DNA of 60,466 bases from Owenweeksia sp. (GCA_002695025.1 NZNV01000036.1:22606-83071), one strand, 5' to 3'. Positions 17,232 through 26,054 are shown, counted from the stretch's first letter. Numbers and translations: made by a program. Notes: generated by a model from the letters alone, not told the origin.

Positions 17232-18791
17232 TCAGGCCTTAAGCCAGTCCATAACGGCTTCCGCGCAGCGCTCTCCGTCCATACCGGCTGAAACAATACC
17301 ACCGGCATAGCCCGCTCCTTCACCACACGGAAACAGATTGTCCACCTGGGGGTGTTGTAAAGTATCCTTTTTTCGGGGAATCCGTACGGGTGAAGAAGTA
17401 CGGCTTTCCGTACCCACTATATTGGCCTCTTCCGTATAGTATCCTTTCATTTTTTGTCCGAACCGAGGGAAAGCCTCCCGCAAACGCACTGCTATGGGGT
17501 TTGGCAGTACCTGGTGCATCGGGGCGCTCTTGAGGCCGGGTATATAGCTACAATCGTTAAGAGAAGATGAGGCCTTGCCTTTCACAAAATCGGTAAGCCT
17601 TTGTGCCGGTGCCGTTTGGTCTTTACCACCAGCCTGCCAAACTGCTTTTTCCACTTCGCGCTGGTACTGAAGCCCTGCCAGTGCCCCGTACTTAGAATAA
17701 GGTTTCAGGTCCTGAGGTTCAATAGCCACTACTATTCCTGAATTGGCAAAGAGGTTGTCGCGTTTGCTGGGCGACATACCATTCACTACCAATTCATCAT
17801 TGGCTGTGGCAGCCGGAACAATGAAACCACCCGGACACATGCAAAAGGAATATACACCGCGCCCCTGTACCTGTTCCACCAGTTTGTAGGAAGCGGCCGG
17901 AAGCACGTCTCCGCGAGGCGTACCATGGTATTGTATACGGTCTATAAGGTCCTGGGGATGTTCCACGCGCACGCCCATGGCAAAGGGTTTGGCTTCAATG
18001 AGAATGTTCTTCCGGTGCAGTAATTCAAAAACATCGCGGGCACTGTGGCCGGTAGCCAGGATAAGTGCTTTGCCTTCAATAACATCGCCTGTATGGGTCC
18101 GGATGCCGGAGAGCTTATTGCCTTTAAGGATGAGATCATCCATACGGGTGTTGAACCGTATTTCACCTCCATGTTCCAAGATGCTTTCACGCATGCGCTG
18201 AACCACCTTGGGCAGTTTGTTAGTACCAATGTGTGGGTGGGCATCTATGAGGATATCTTCTACTGCTCCATGATGAACCAAAATGTTTAGTATGCGGTCA
18301 ACGCTGCCGCGTTTTTTGCTGCGGGTATACAGCTTACCATCGGAATAGGTGCCGGCACCGCCTTCGCCAAAGCAGTAATTGGATTCCGGGTTTACGGTGT
18401 GGTCACGGTTAATGGCTTTCAGGTCGCGCCTGCGGTCCTGTACATCCTTGCCGCGTTCAATAATAATGGGCTTAAGCCCCAGTTCAATGCAACGTAAGGC
18501 GGCAAACATGCCGGCCGGTCCGCAACCAATGATCAATACGGGCTCCTTGGTTTGTACGTTCTGATAAGGAGGTTCAGGAACCGTTTGCTTTTGAGGTGTT
18601 TCGCCAATAAAAATCCGGCCTTTGAGGTTGATCTTGATGTTACGGGAACGCGCATCAATGGACCGGGCTGTAATGTGAATGCCGGCAATGTCAGATGCCG
18701 GAATACCTGCCTGTGCGGCAAAAAGGGGAATATAACGGTCTTCACTGGCGGCTTCCTGCGGTGAGCAAACCAGTTCAATTTCCTTTACCAT
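17232..18791 (-). CDS. FAD-dependent dehydrogenase of the COG2509 family
   Basis: 519 residues. After an N-terminal domain of about 90 residues comes a Rossmann FAD site (VLIIGCGPAGMFAALRCIEL, then PIIIERGKDV). The family-typical block NYCFGEGGAGTYSDGKLYTR follows, and then FCMCPGGFIVPAA. The C-terminus has FPCGEGAGYAGGIVSAGMDG, a second flavin-contact loop. The physiological substrate of COG2509 proteins is unsettled. The gene stands alone; -7 TAACTTTG lies only 8 bases before the ATG, suggesting a nearly leaderless mRNA. Confidence 0.88.
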   Translation of the reverse strand: MVKEIELVCSPQEAASEDRYIPLFAAQAGIPASDIAGIHITARSIDARSRNIKINLKGRIFIGETPQKQTVPEPPYQNVQTKEPVLIIGCGPAGMFAALRCIELGLKPIIIERGKDVQDRRRDLKAINRDHTVNPESNYCFGEGGAGTYSDGKLYTRSKKRGSVDRILNILVHHGAVEDILIDAHPHIGTNKLPKVVQRMRESILEHGGEIRFNTRMDDLILKGNKLSGIRTHTGDVIEGKALILATGHSARDVFELLHRKNILIEAKPFAMGVRVEHPQDLIDRIQYHGTPRGDVLPAASYKLVEQVQGRGVYSFCMCPGGFIVPAATANDELVVNGMSPSKRDNLFANSGIVVAIEPQDLKPYSKYGALAGLQYQREVEKAVWQAGGKDQTAPAQRLTDFVKGKASSSLNDCSYIPGLKSAPMHQVLPNPIAVRLREAFPRFGQKMKGYYTEEANIVGTESRTSSPVRIPRKKDTLQHPQVDNLFPCGEGAGYAGGIVSAGMDGERCAEAVMDWLKA

Positions 18792-18799
18792 ACTGGCCG

Positions 18800-18807
18800 C
18801 AAAGTTA
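18800..18807 (-). promoter_or_regulatory. -7 element (TAACTTTG) of the COG2509 gene, probably near-leaderless
   Basis: Exact TAnnTTTG match; the G is 8 bases from the A of ATG 18791, so the transcript leader can be only a few bases. Confidence 0.45.
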
Positions 18808-18946
18808 GGTTAAAGATCAGGATCACGTACTTCCATACTTACTCTTTGCGTATGGGGCAAGGTACTGGTTATACGCTAGCCTGATTTTTTAAGAAAGTAC
18901 CATAAAGGCAGATTGGGTGAAAGTTGCAGTTTGCGCTGGAGATTTT

Positions 18947-19411
18947 CTAAAGCACTACGGGGACGTCACTTATGATCTTCCATTGGTTATTCTCATCCTG
19001 AACCAGTGCTAAGAATTTATGCATGGCCGCCTTACCATTGGCTTTCCAGAGCAATTCTACTGTGGCGGTATGATCGTGGACCAGGATATTCTTAAAATCA
19101 GTAGCGTATGGAGTGCCGCCTATTTTTCCGGCTTCCATAAGGTCCAGGTACATTTCCCTGCTCATAATAGTGGTGCCTGTGGAGCCTTTAAACCGGTTGG
19201 CTATCACCCGGTAATCCTGGTGAAGAAGTTGTTCCAGGGCTTCGGTATTGCGTTCGGCTGCGGCTTTCTCCGCATCCAGTATTACTTTTTTGATCTGTGC
19301 TTCCATTTCTGAGTTGTGATTTTGTGCCGTAGCGTTGATTAGCATGCCGGTGGCAAAGAGGGTGATTAAAAAGAAAGTTCTCACGTTTTTTTTGTTTTTA
19401 GTGAAGAACAA
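18947..19411 (-). CDS. Secreted NTF2-like (SnoaL/DUF4440-type) protein
   Basis: 154 residues with a signal peptide (TFFLITLFATGMLINATAQ). The remainder is one cone-shaped NTF2-like domain: helical VILDAEKAAAERNTEALEQL, then QDYRVIANRF and the C-terminal strands HTATVELLWKANG and NNQWKIISDVPVV. Proteins of this type bind small ligands or are enzymes; none can be assigned here. Located just downstream of a Crp-like regulator gene on the same strand (50-base gap), so possibly co-transcribed. The 155 bases downstream, up to 18791, hold only the COG2509 -7 element. Confidence 0.78.
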   Translation of the reverse strand: MFFTKNKKNVRTFFLITLFATGMLINATAQNHNSEMEAQIKKVILDAEKAAAERNTEALEQLLHQDYRVIANRFKGSTGTTIMSREMYLDLMEAGKIGGTPYATDFKNILVHDHTATVELLWKANGKAAMHKFLALVQDENNQWKIISDVPVVL

Positions 19412-19461
19412 AGGAAGTGGAAGCGGGATGGTGAAAAATTGACGAAAGTCACAAAAGCATT

Positions 19462-20031
19462 TTAGCTGATCCGGCCCCGGATACGACTCAGTGTTTCGCG
19501 GGCCATACCCAGGTAGGAGGCCAGGTATTGCAGCGGGACCCGTTGTAACAACTCAGGCCGCTGTTGCATGATAAAATGGTACCTTTCTTCAGGGCTGTGT
19601 TGTGAAAGCAGGGAAGCATATTGTTGTTCGGTAATGGCCATTTCTTCCAGTATGTTACGCCCAATGGTCTGGAAGACGGGGTGCGTATTGTAAAGGGAGA
19701 TCAGTTTATTACGAGAAATAAAGGTGGCCCTGGAATTTTCGATAGCCTGTATATAGTTCCTGGATGGCAGGCCGGAAGAGAGGCTTTGCAATTCGCGCAC
19801 AAATTCATGCTCCAGGTTGAAGGATGAGTGTATTTCGCGCCCCTCCTTCAGGCTGTACGTGCGCACGGCCCCTTCGATAATAAAAAATATGCCCCGCACT
19901 ACCTGCCCCTCTTTTACCAGGAAATCGCTTTTGGCATACTCCTTCTCTTCAAGAAAAGGCGCTATAGCCTCCCAGTCGTTTTCAGACAGGGGCGCAAATT
20001 CTTCAAAGCGTTTCCTCAAGGAAAGAGACAT
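19462..20031 (-). CDS. Crp/Fnr-family transcriptional regulator
   Basis: 189 residues. An N-terminal cyclic-nucleotide-binding beta-barrel covers about residues 15-125 (YAKSDFLVKEGQVVRGIFFI, EGAVRTYSL). A short C-terminal winged-helix region follows (QYLASYLGMARETLSRIRGR). No FNR cysteines and no clear cAMP arginine cluster are visible, so the signal is unknown. This small subtype is common as an accessory regulator in Bacteroidota, often beside an oxidoreductase or an NTF2-like gene, as here. Confidence 0.88.
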   Translation of the reverse strand: MSLSLRKRFEEFAPLSENDWEAIAPFLEEKEYAKSDFLVKEGQVVRGIFFIIEGAVRTYSLKEGREIHSSFNLEHEFVRELQSLSSGLPSRNYIQAIENSRATFISRNKLISLYNTHPVFQTIGRNILEEMAITEQQYASLLSQHSPEERYHFIMQQRPELLQRVPLQYLASYLGMARETLSRIRGRIS

Positions 20032-20084
20032 ACGTATAAAAGATTAAAACCGGGAATTACTTAATCAGACTTATAACCAATTGT

Positions 20085-20444
20085 TTAGCTGATCTTCATA
20101 ATTGCTTCCTCTACCGAAGCTACAAAACTTACCTGTTTGCCTTGGTTGCTTTCACGAATAAAGTCCTGGAGGCTTTTACTTTCGTACTTCCCAAAATCCC
20201 CAACTATAATCAAGGGTATACGGTAATTGGAAAATTTTTGCAGGATCTCACCGGCCATTTTGGTTTTGAGGTCAAAAAAGCGGGTAGCAATATCCTTCTC
20301 ATGCAGGATCACCGCATCAAATCCCTGGTAATAGACGTTACCCAAAAGGTCAATACCGTCTTCAATAGTTGTAATGACGGGTGCCTGGGAAATAACTTCC
20401 CCAACGGATTTGCCGTTTATTAGGTGACCTTTAAGTTCCATCAT
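20085..20444 (-). CDS. DUF4180-family protein
   Basis: 119 residues matching DUF4180: GKSVGEVISQAPVITTIEDG near the start, then DLLGNVYYQGFDAVILHEKD and RIPLIIVGDFGKYESKSLQD, and FVASVEEAIMKIS at the end. The alternating strand/helix pattern resembles STAS/anti-sigma-factor-antagonist proteins, but no function is established. Its ATG overlaps the stop of the upstream GNAT gene by 4 bases, implying translational coupling. Confidence 0.8.
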   Translation of the reverse strand: MMELKGHLINGKSVGEVISQAPVITTIEDGIDLLGNVYYQGFDAVILHEKDIATRFFDLKTKMAGEILQKFSNYRIPLIIVGDFGKYESKSLQDFIRESNQGKQVSFVASVEEAIMKIS

Positions 20445-20908
20445 AGTTTTTTCTCCATCAAAAGACTTACTTCGTTGATTGGGTAGTCACCAAATTTCCT
20501 GATCCTGTAATAACCGGATTTTTGGTAAAATTTCAGAGCTGCATCGTGCTTGCTACCAGTCTCCAACCGGATGAATACATTACCCTGTTTACGGGCTATT
20601 TCCTCCAGACCGTGAAGTATTTGAGCGGCTACACCTTTTCCACGATACAATTCTTTAACAAACATACGTTTTACCTCGGCATATCCTGGCAATTGCTTAA
20701 CCGCACCTATCCCCACCAATTGCTCTTCCCAAAATGCTCCCAGCATGGAAGCCTGATTCCTGACCAGTTCTTCAGAACTCTCAAGATGGCAATACTGTGC
20801 AGGATAAAGGCTGAGATTAAAAGTGTTAAGCTCGTCAATGAGTTTTTGCACCCCCTGATCCAGCGGGGATACTTTGCTTATTGAAAAGGATAAGCCGGTG
20901 GTTTTCAT
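20441..20908 (-). CDS. GNAT-family N-acetyltransferase
   Basis: 155 residues. The acetyl-CoA-binding motif A is VKRMFVKELYRGKGVAAQIL (the R/Q-x-x-G-x-G/A pattern), followed by NVFIRLETGSKHDAALKFYQ and the motif B tail KSGYYRIRKFGDYP. The acceptor is unknown. It sits between an alpha/beta hydrolase (1-base gap upstream) and DUF4180 (4-base overlap downstream), so the three are probably one operon. Confidence 0.9.
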   Translation of the reverse strand: MKTTGLSFSISKVSPLDQGVQKLIDELNTFNLSLYPAQYCHLESSEELVRNQASMLGAFWEEQLVGIGAVKQLPGYAEVKRMFVKELYRGKGVAAQILHGLEEIARKQGNVFIRLETGSKHDAALKFYQKSGYYRIRKFGDYPINEVSLLMEKKL

Positions 20909-20909
20909 T

Positions 20910-21818
20910 TTAACCTGCCATCAGATTACGAATAGCTAAGATAGATTCTTTAGCCCTTTCTTCCTGTACAAAATGACCGCAGTCCCATTCTTTTACCGTG
21001 GCTTTGGGCAGGCGTTCTTTCCAGGTATCGAGAAAGCTTGAGGTAATAAACTCATCCTTGGTGCCCCATAACACCAACCATTCCTTATTCTCCAGTTTAT
21101 GCAGGTTTTCCCATTGCTGTTGATACCAGTCCGAGCTTCCTGCCAGGGATTGTGCGAGTTTTAAAAGGGAGTGCCTGGATGCCTTATCAGGAAACGGATT
21201 GATGTAGTGCTGGTGTATGGTTTTGGTTAAATAACTTGGATCACTAAATCCCTTTTTAAGTAAGGCCTTCGGTGAAATATTCATGTTGAGGTACAGGAAT
21301 TTACCTAGCCAGGTGTGTACCAGTTTATCTATTTTCTGAACCTCTTTTCGGCTTTTGGTTTCCCAAAGCCAGGTATTGAAGAGAACAATCCGTTGAATCC
21401 GGCCCTGGTTTTGTAAAGCTGCTCCTATGCCAATGGGTCCGCCAAAATCATGAACCACCAGGGTAATATTGTGCAGATTCAGTTTTTGAATGAAGGTACT
21501 GAGGTTCCGGGCATGTGCCTGGGGAGTTCCGGTAAAATCAGATGGCTTATCTGAAAGGCCAAAGCCCAGATGGTCCGGTGCAATACAGCGGAAAGAACCG
21601 GAGAGGTCCTTTATAAACTCACGATAGAGGAATGACCAGGTAGGCGTTCCATGAACAAACAGTATAATTTCTCCTTCGCCTTCATCTATATAATGCATGG
21701 TTCCTTCATCCAGTTGCAGGTAGTGATGGTCAAAAGGGTAGAGGCCTGTGTTGAGCCAGCTTTGAGAATTTCCGGTGGTGATCATAATGCTGAAGATTAA
21801 TGTGACAATTGCTTTCAT
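20910..21818 (-). CDS. Exported haloalkane-dehalogenase-like alpha/beta hydrolase
   Basis: 302 residues from ATG 21818, which opens a signal peptide (MKAIVTLIFSIMITTGNSQS); an in-frame ATG at 21836 adds six residues. The alpha/beta hydrolase oxyanion motif is HGTPTWSFLYR. The nucleophile elbow is VHDFGGPIG, with Asp in place of Ser, as in haloalkane dehalogenases and unlike esterases. The acid is probably Asp in WGTKDEF and the base His in WDCGHFVQEE. The usual Trp after the nucleophile is Phe and the first halide-stabilising position is Thr, so true dehalogenase activity is doubtful. The signal peptide suggests a periplasmic location. Confidence 0.85.
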   Translation of the reverse strand: MKAIVTLIFSIMITTGNSQSWLNTGLYPFDHHYLQLDEGTMHYIDEGEGEIILFVHGTPTWSFLYREFIKDLSGSFRCIAPDHLGFGLSDKPSDFTGTPQAHARNLSTFIQKLNLHNITLVVHDFGGPIGIGAALQNQGRIQRIVLFNTWLWETKSRKEVQKIDKLVHTWLGKFLYLNMNISPKALLKKGFSDPSYLTKTIHQHYINPFPDKASRHSLLKLAQSLAGSSDWYQQQWENLHKLENKEWLVLWGTKDEFITSSFLDTWKERLPKATVKEWDCGHFVQEERAKESILAIRNLMAG

Positions 21819-21878
21819 GCTGCCAAAAGTCACCATCAGGGATCACTTAAATCTTGGTGCAGATCAAGATTTTAGAAA

Positions 21879-22232
21879 TCAATAGAAGAGCAGAGCCATG
21901 TGCATGATCTCCTGCAGACTTCCTATGGCAATATCCTCTGCCGGATCAAAGCGGAATATTTTCATTCGTTTGCGGTTACCCTGTTCCAGCATGGGGTGCT
22001 CTATGCGGTAGCCGTCCGCAAAACCGATATACGGTTTGGAGCGGTCATTCTGATCAAACCAAAAGTAGCAGAACATCTTTTTGTCCAAACAGAAAAAGGG
22101 CATACCGTATTTCCAGGTTTCGTTCAATTGAGGGTGCGCATGCAGGATAGCTTCACGGAGAAAAAGCAATGTCCCCCGCAGAGGTTCCCGGAGGGACATA
22201 TAAAATGCTTCGATCTTATTCTGCTGATTCAT
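21879..22232 (-). CDS. DUF1801-family (YdhG-like) protein
   Basis: 117 residues with the DUF1801 core: LRGTLLFLREAILHAHPQLN, ETWKYGMPFFCLDKKMFCYF and YIGFADGYRIEHPML. Members resemble the iron-sulfur-scaffold-like fold, and their function is unsettled. The start overlaps the last base of the upstream GyrI-like gene, so it is the third gene of the WYL-GyrI-DUF1801 operon. Confidence 0.85.
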   Translation of the reverse strand: MNQQNKIEAFYMSLREPLRGTLLFLREAILHAHPQLNETWKYGMPFFCLDKKMFCYFWFDQNDRSKPYIGFADGYRIEHPMLEQGNRKRMKIFRFDPAEDIAIGSLQEIMHMALLFY

Positions 22233-22693
22233 TATTTCAGGGCTACATAAATATCCACTACAGCCTGGGCCGGGTTGGCTGCGCGTTCATCGTATATTTC
22301 AAAATCATTGGAATAAGCACGGGGCAAACCTTTTTCATTGATCTCCTGCCAGGCTTGGGCAATGGGTTCACCCTGACGCATATCCCCTGAAACAGTTATT
22401 ACCTCAAATGTGCCACCTTCCATTTCTTTGGTTACCATTCCTTCCGGCACCTGACTGAAGTCAGGGACCTCATAACCAATAATGGCATCGTAAGGATGGA
22501 CATGATCCGATTCATAGTTGGTGTAAATGCCATAGAAAGTGTCGGATTTCCGGTTTGGTATCAGTGATGCTACATCCTGGCTTAGAAAATTGCTCCATAG
22601 CTTTGCCAGGTCATTTACAGCTTTACCTCCCTCATTGGTAGTGCGGATACCCAGTCCAACCACTTTAAAAGCTTCTTTTTTTACGGTTTTCAT
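22232..22693 (-). CDS. GyrI-like / AraC effector-binding domain protein
   Basis: 153 residues. A single ligand-binding domain of the GyrI/SOUL-like fold: MKTVKKEAFKVVGLGIRTTN, later FYGIYTNYESD, IIGYEVPDFSQVPEGM and the C-terminal EIYDERAANPAQAVVDIYVAL. The conserved Glu of the domain is probably in EIYDER. Such stand-alone domains bind cationic or hydrophobic small molecules. It lies 11 bases downstream of a WYL-domain regulator, a frequent pairing. Confidence 0.85.
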   Translation of the reverse strand: MKTVKKEAFKVVGLGIRTTNEGGKAVNDLAKLWSNFLSQDVASLIPNRKSDTFYGIYTNYESDHVHPYDAIIGYEVPDFSQVPEGMVTKEMEGGTFEVITVSGDMRQGEPIAQAWQEINEKGLPRAYSNDFEIYDERAANPAQAVVDIYVALK

Positions 22694-22704
22694 ATCAGTG
22701 TTTT

Positions 22705-23469
22705 TTAGTTTACCGCAAAATTATCCTTGCCTGGCGTCATAGGTGTGTCAGGGGTGGTCTCATATTTTTTACGGCAAGCTTCAAAATATTCCTGAAGGCT
22801 GATGAGATGAGGAGTGAAGGTGTCCTGAAGTTCTTTTATTGATCGTATACGATCCAGCCGGAAGGCCCGCCAATCTTTACGGGAGCGACAAAACGCGATC
22901 AATATCCAGTTGCCCTGGGTGCTGTAAAGTGCAAAAGGCTCTATGGTCCTGCGACTGATCTTACCCTCCAATGATTCATAATCTATACGCAACAAAGTAT
23001 AGCTGGTGATGCACTTTTGCAGGATAGAAAGGTTGTTGCTTGAATATTTGTCTGGGCCGGGAGAATTACCCAGGTTACGGATCTGAATACGCGTGTTGAG
23101 CAAATCCGTTTTTGTCTTCTGGCTGTGCCTCAATATGGCCTTTATTTTACTGGAAGCATTGGAATAAGCTTTACTAAATGACTCATCCCCGGTGTGCCTG
23201 AGTAGATGTTCTGCGGTAATGATGGCGTTGGCTTCTTCTTCTGTAAATGAAACCGGGGGGAGCCGGTAATGGTCCATCAGGGCATAACCTTTTCCCTCTT
23301 CTGTTACAATGGGAATGCCGGATTTCAGAAGGGTTTGAATATCACGATAAATGGTACGTATACTTACCTGGTGGCGTTCGGCCAGTTCCCTTGCGGTTAT
23401 TAAACTTTGGGACTGTAACTGTGTAATGAGGGCGGTGAGCCGCGCCAGTCGTGGTTTTTCACTTTCCAT
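22705..23469 (-). CDS. YafY-type HTH / WYL-domain transcriptional regulator
   Basis: 254 residues. N-terminal HTH_11 (LARLTALITQLQSQSLITAR, then ELAERHQVSIRTIYRDIQTL), a YobV-like middle linker, and a C-terminal WYL domain (about 140-215; LLRIDYESLEGKISRRTIEP, then WILIAFCRSRKDWRAFRLDR). WYL domains sense nucleic acids or other ligands and control neighbouring genes. It heads the operon with GyrI-like and DUF1801. Its promoter -7 element TATATTTG (23484-23477) is covered by the inverted repeat TTCACAA-N9-TTGTGAA, a good autoregulatory operator candidate. Confidence 0.9.
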   Translation of the reverse strand: MESEKPRLARLTALITQLQSQSLITARELAERHQVSIRTIYRDIQTLLKSGIPIVTEEGKGYALMDHYRLPPVSFTEEEANAIITAEHLLRHTGDESFSKAYSNASSKIKAILRHSQKTKTDLLNTRIQIRNLGNSPGPDKYSSNNLSILQKCITSYTLLRIDYESLEGKISRRTIEPFALYSTQGNWILIAFCRSRKDWRAFRLDRIRSIKELQDTFTPHLISLQEYFEACRKKYETTPDTPMTPGKDNFAVN

Positions 23470-23472
23470 AAC

Positions 23473-23495
23473 TTCACAAATATAAACCTTGTGAA
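23473..23495. promoter_or_regulatory. Candidate WYL-regulator operator over its -7 element
   Basis: TTCACAA (23473-23479) and TTGTGAA (23489-23495) form a perfect inverted repeat with a nine-base spacer, overlapping the minus-strand -7 element TATATTTG (23484-23477) 8 bases before the ATG. Confidence 0.5.
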
Positions 23496-23514
23496 AAGTG
23501 AAAGGCCTTAATGA

Positions 23515-24213
23515 TTATTCAAAAGTGAGGCAGATCAGTATGCTGCGTGTTTCCAGGCGGTGAATGCCTTCCACGAGGAAGGTGCCGTCCGGAACAAGGA
23601 TGTCCGCAAAGCCAAAGGAAGCCTTGATCTGCGGGGAGAATTTAAAATACTCAAAGTAAAAGTCCAGCCCGAAACCGAACTCATAGAACATATCATTGCT
23701 GGCGATCTTGAATATCTGGTCGTCTTCCGAGTCTTCTTTAGAGGCCAGGTCTTTATTATACTTGGCCCCTCCCAGTACATACATGCCGAAGTTATTGATG
23801 CGCTTGGAGCGGTAACGGAATTCCAGTGGAAATTCAATAGCGCTGGTTATGATCTCCCGTGGCACTTCCACCCGTTCTCCACTCTCCGGAGAAAGTACAT
23901 CAAAGGTGAGTACTCGGTTGCTGGAAGCAAAACCAGGCAAAAACCGCAGGTCCAGGTAACGGGCCAGTTTCAGGTTGGCTATAATATTAATGTTGTAGCC
24001 TGGGTTTACGGTAGATCGCACGGAATAATAGCCTGGCACAGAACTCAGGTTTTCAATTTCCTGGATATGGAAATCATAAAAATTGAAACCCAGGAGAAAA
24101 CCAAAATGCCACCTGCGGTCATTGTAATGCGGCAGGTTTTCCAGTCCCCTTTGGGCAAAGGCTCCGGAGCTGGCAAAAAACAGGCAGGCTAGTATGAGAA
24201 AACTTTTCTTCAT
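23515..24213 (-). CDS. porT: Type IX secretion / gliding protein PorT
   Basis: 232 residues from ATG 24213, chosen because it opens the signal peptide MKKSFLILACLFFASSGAFA; an upstream in-frame ATG at 24240 adds nine residues. The rest is a small outer-membrane beta-barrel with PorT-like segments (LENLPHYNDRRWHFGFLLGF, NFYDFHIQEI, EFPLEFRYRSKRINNFGMYV, YEFGFGLDFY). PorT is an outer-membrane part of the T9SS machinery that exports sorting-domain cargo such as the proteins at 1-1965 and 44658-46277. It directly follows menG/ubiE, a conserved arrangement in Bacteroidota. Confidence 0.9.
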   Translation of the reverse strand: MKKSFLILACLFFASSGAFAQRGLENLPHYNDRRWHFGFLLGFNFYDFHIQEIENLSSVPGYYSVRSTVNPGYNINIIANLKLARYLDLRFLPGFASSNRVLTFDVLSPESGERVEVPREIITSAIEFPLEFRYRSKRINNFGMYVLGGAKYNKDLASKEDSEDDQIFKIASNDMFYEFGFGLDFYFEYFKFSPQIKASFGFADILVPDGTFLVEGIHRLETRSILICLTFE

Positions 24214-24239
24214 TTCAGAAAAACGTGCGCAATATAGCA

Positions 24240-24968
24240 TTATTTCACTGCTTCGTAAATCATGGCTACTCCAAAAGTTAAAGTGGTAAAACGGGATTTC
24301 TGATAACCCAGCCTGCCGAGTATATCCGTAAAGCGTTTTCCATAAGGAAAGGCATCTACGGATTCGGGGAGATAGGTATACGCACTTTGATCTTTACTGA
24401 TCAGCCGGCCCATAGCGGGCAGGATATTCTTGAAATAAAAACGGTACACTTGTTTGAAAGGAAAGGAGGAGGGTTGTGAAAACTCCAGCACCAGCAATTT
24501 ACCACCGGGTTTTAGCACACGGTAGATCTCGGAGAGGCCCTTTTCCAGGTTCTCGAAATTACGCACACCAAAGGCTACCGTAACCGCATCAAAGGAAGCA
24601 TCCTCAAAGGGAAGGTCTTCCGAATCACCTTGTTTGAGGCTGATGATATGGGTGAGATCACGGTCCTCAATCTTCTTCTGACCTACTTTCAACATACCAG
24701 CTGAAAGATCTAGCCCCACAATTTTATCAGGATTAGCTTTGGTAAGGGCTATGGCCAGGTCAGCAGTACCGGTAGCTACATCCAGTATGGTTTTGGGCTG
24801 CTCTTTGGCTACCATTCGTACTACCTTCTTACGCCAGCCCTTGTCTATGCTCATGGAAAGCATGTGGTTGAGAAAATCGTAACGGTGCGAAATGTTATCA
24901 AACATTTCAGCTACCTGTTCTTTCTTGCCACTGGATTTTCCCTTGTAGGGTTTTACCTCTTTACTCAT
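24240..24968 (-). CDS. ubiE: Demethylmenaquinone methyltransferase (MenG/UbiE)
   Basis: 242 residues. UbiE signature [20 protein letters not shown] near residue 23, SAM motif [16 protein letters not shown], post-[10 protein letters not shown], and [20 protein letters not shown], the second UbiE signature. It C-methylates demethylmenaquinone in the last step of menaquinone synthesis at the inner membrane. A TACCTTTG -7 element lies at 24995-24988. It is transcribed with porT downstream (26-base gap). Confidence 0.97.
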   Translation of the reverse strand: MSKEVKPYKGKSSGKKEQVAEMFDNISHRYDFLNHMLSMSIDKGWRKKVVRMVAKEQPKTILDVATGTADLAIALTKANPDKIVGLDLSAGMLKVGQKKIEDRDLTHIISLKQGDSEDLPFEDASFDAVTVAFGVRNFENLEKGLSEIYRVLKPGGKLLVLEFSQPSSFPFKQVYRFYFKNILPAMGRLISKDQSAYTYLPESVDAFPYGKRFTDILGRLGYQKSRFTTLTFGVAMIYEAVK

Positions 24969-24987
24969 AGTCCTTTAAAATGGGGCG

Positions 24988-24995
24988 CAAAGGTA
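24988..24995 (-). promoter_or_regulatory. -7 promoter element (TACCTTTG) of ubiE-porT
   Basis: Exact TAnnTTTG match 19 bases before ATG 24968. Confidence 0.45.
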
Positions 24996-25022
24996 AGGGG
25001 TTTACACATAAGATCAGAAGCA

Positions 25023-26054
25023 TCAGGAATGCTTCAGGGCCAGCTCCACCTTTTGCAGGACATCCGCTACTTCCAGCCAGTTGAGGCAGGCGTAGTCTCC
25101 GCGTAAACAGGGTTTGTTGCCATATACGGAGCAGGGGCGGCATTCCAGTTTGTCAATGGCAATTTCCGCTTTCAGGTCTTCATTTTCCCCCAATGGACCA
25201 AACCCGGCTGCACTGTGGGTGGCTCCCCATATACTCACCACCGGTATTCCGGCCAGGGTGGCCATGTGCATATTGGAAGAATCCATGGCTATCATAACGT
25301 CCAGTTCCTTCATCAGGGTCAATTCCACGCCAAGGGTAAAGTTTCCGGCCGCATTCCGGCTCATTGTGCCGGAGGCCAGTTTGTCCAGTTCCTTACGTTC
25401 CTGCGGACCGCCAAAAAGAATACAGTGATACCCCAGGGCTTGCAGCCTTTCCAGCAATTTCGCGCTTTTGGATAAGGGCCACATTTTACCCTTGTGCTGT
25501 GCAAAAGGAGCTAACCCAATGATAGGAGTATCAAGGTTTTCAGGAAGCAGGGAAGTAAGGTCCGCTTCGCTTATAAAATTAATCTTGGGCTGGTCCTTCG
25601 GGTCAAAATCCAGTTGCAAACCCGCCTGGCGAAATACTTCTGCATAGCGTTCGGTAGTGTGGGGCAGTTGCCTTCTTACTTTGTTCTCCGGCCTGCTGAG
25701 GGCTTTTTTCCCTTCCCTTCCCTTGTTAATGTGGTACACAGGAGTACCATTGCTTTTGAAAAAAATGGATAGGACTCTGCTGCGTAATACATAGTGAAGG
25801 TCAATGATTACATCTGGGTGGTACAGCTTTTTGAGTTCTTTATACAACCTCCATAAACCGGGCACACCCTTATATTCTTTAGTAACATCGGCTCCGTGAA
25901 AACGAACGGGCAAGGGAGTACATAAAGGCTCCATAAATGGCCGGGAGACCAGGGTTATTTCAGCCTTTGGGTTTTGTTCGGCCAGTTTCTGCAACACGGG
26001 TACGGTGAGTGCCACATCACCGAGTGCCGAGAAGCGAAAAACCAGGACGCGCAT
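25023..26054 (-). CDS. Glycosyltransferase family 9 (heptosyltransferase-like)
   Basis: 343 residues, GT-B fold. N-terminal MRVLVFRFSALGDVALTVPV with the family Asp-Val start, and the C-terminal nucleotide-sugar site (IGLAPFAQHKGKMWPLSKSA, MIAMDSSNMHMATLAGIPVV, SIWGATHSAAGFGP). GT9 enzymes transfer heptose or related sugars to lipopolysaccharide core; sugar and acceptor are unknown. Four Cys near the end (CRPCSVYGNKPCLRGDYACL) are common in GT9 members. It overlaps DUF4254 by one base. Confidence 0.9.
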   Translation of the reverse strand: MRVLVFRFSALGDVALTVPVLQKLAEQNPKAEITLVSRPFMEPLCTPLPVRFHGADVTKEYKGVPGLWRLYKELKKLYHPDVIIDLHYVLRSRVLSIFFKSNGTPVYHINKGREGKKALSRPENKVRRQLPHTTERYAEVFRQAGLQLDFDPKDQPKINFISEADLTSLLPENLDTPIIGLAPFAQHKGKMWPLSKSAKLLERLQALGYHCILFGGPQERKELDKLASGTMSRNAAGNFTLGVELTLMKELDVMIAMDSSNMHMATLAGIPVVSIWGATHSAAGFGPLGENEDLKAEIAIDKLECRPCSVYGNKPCLRGDYACLNWLEVADVLQKVELALKHS

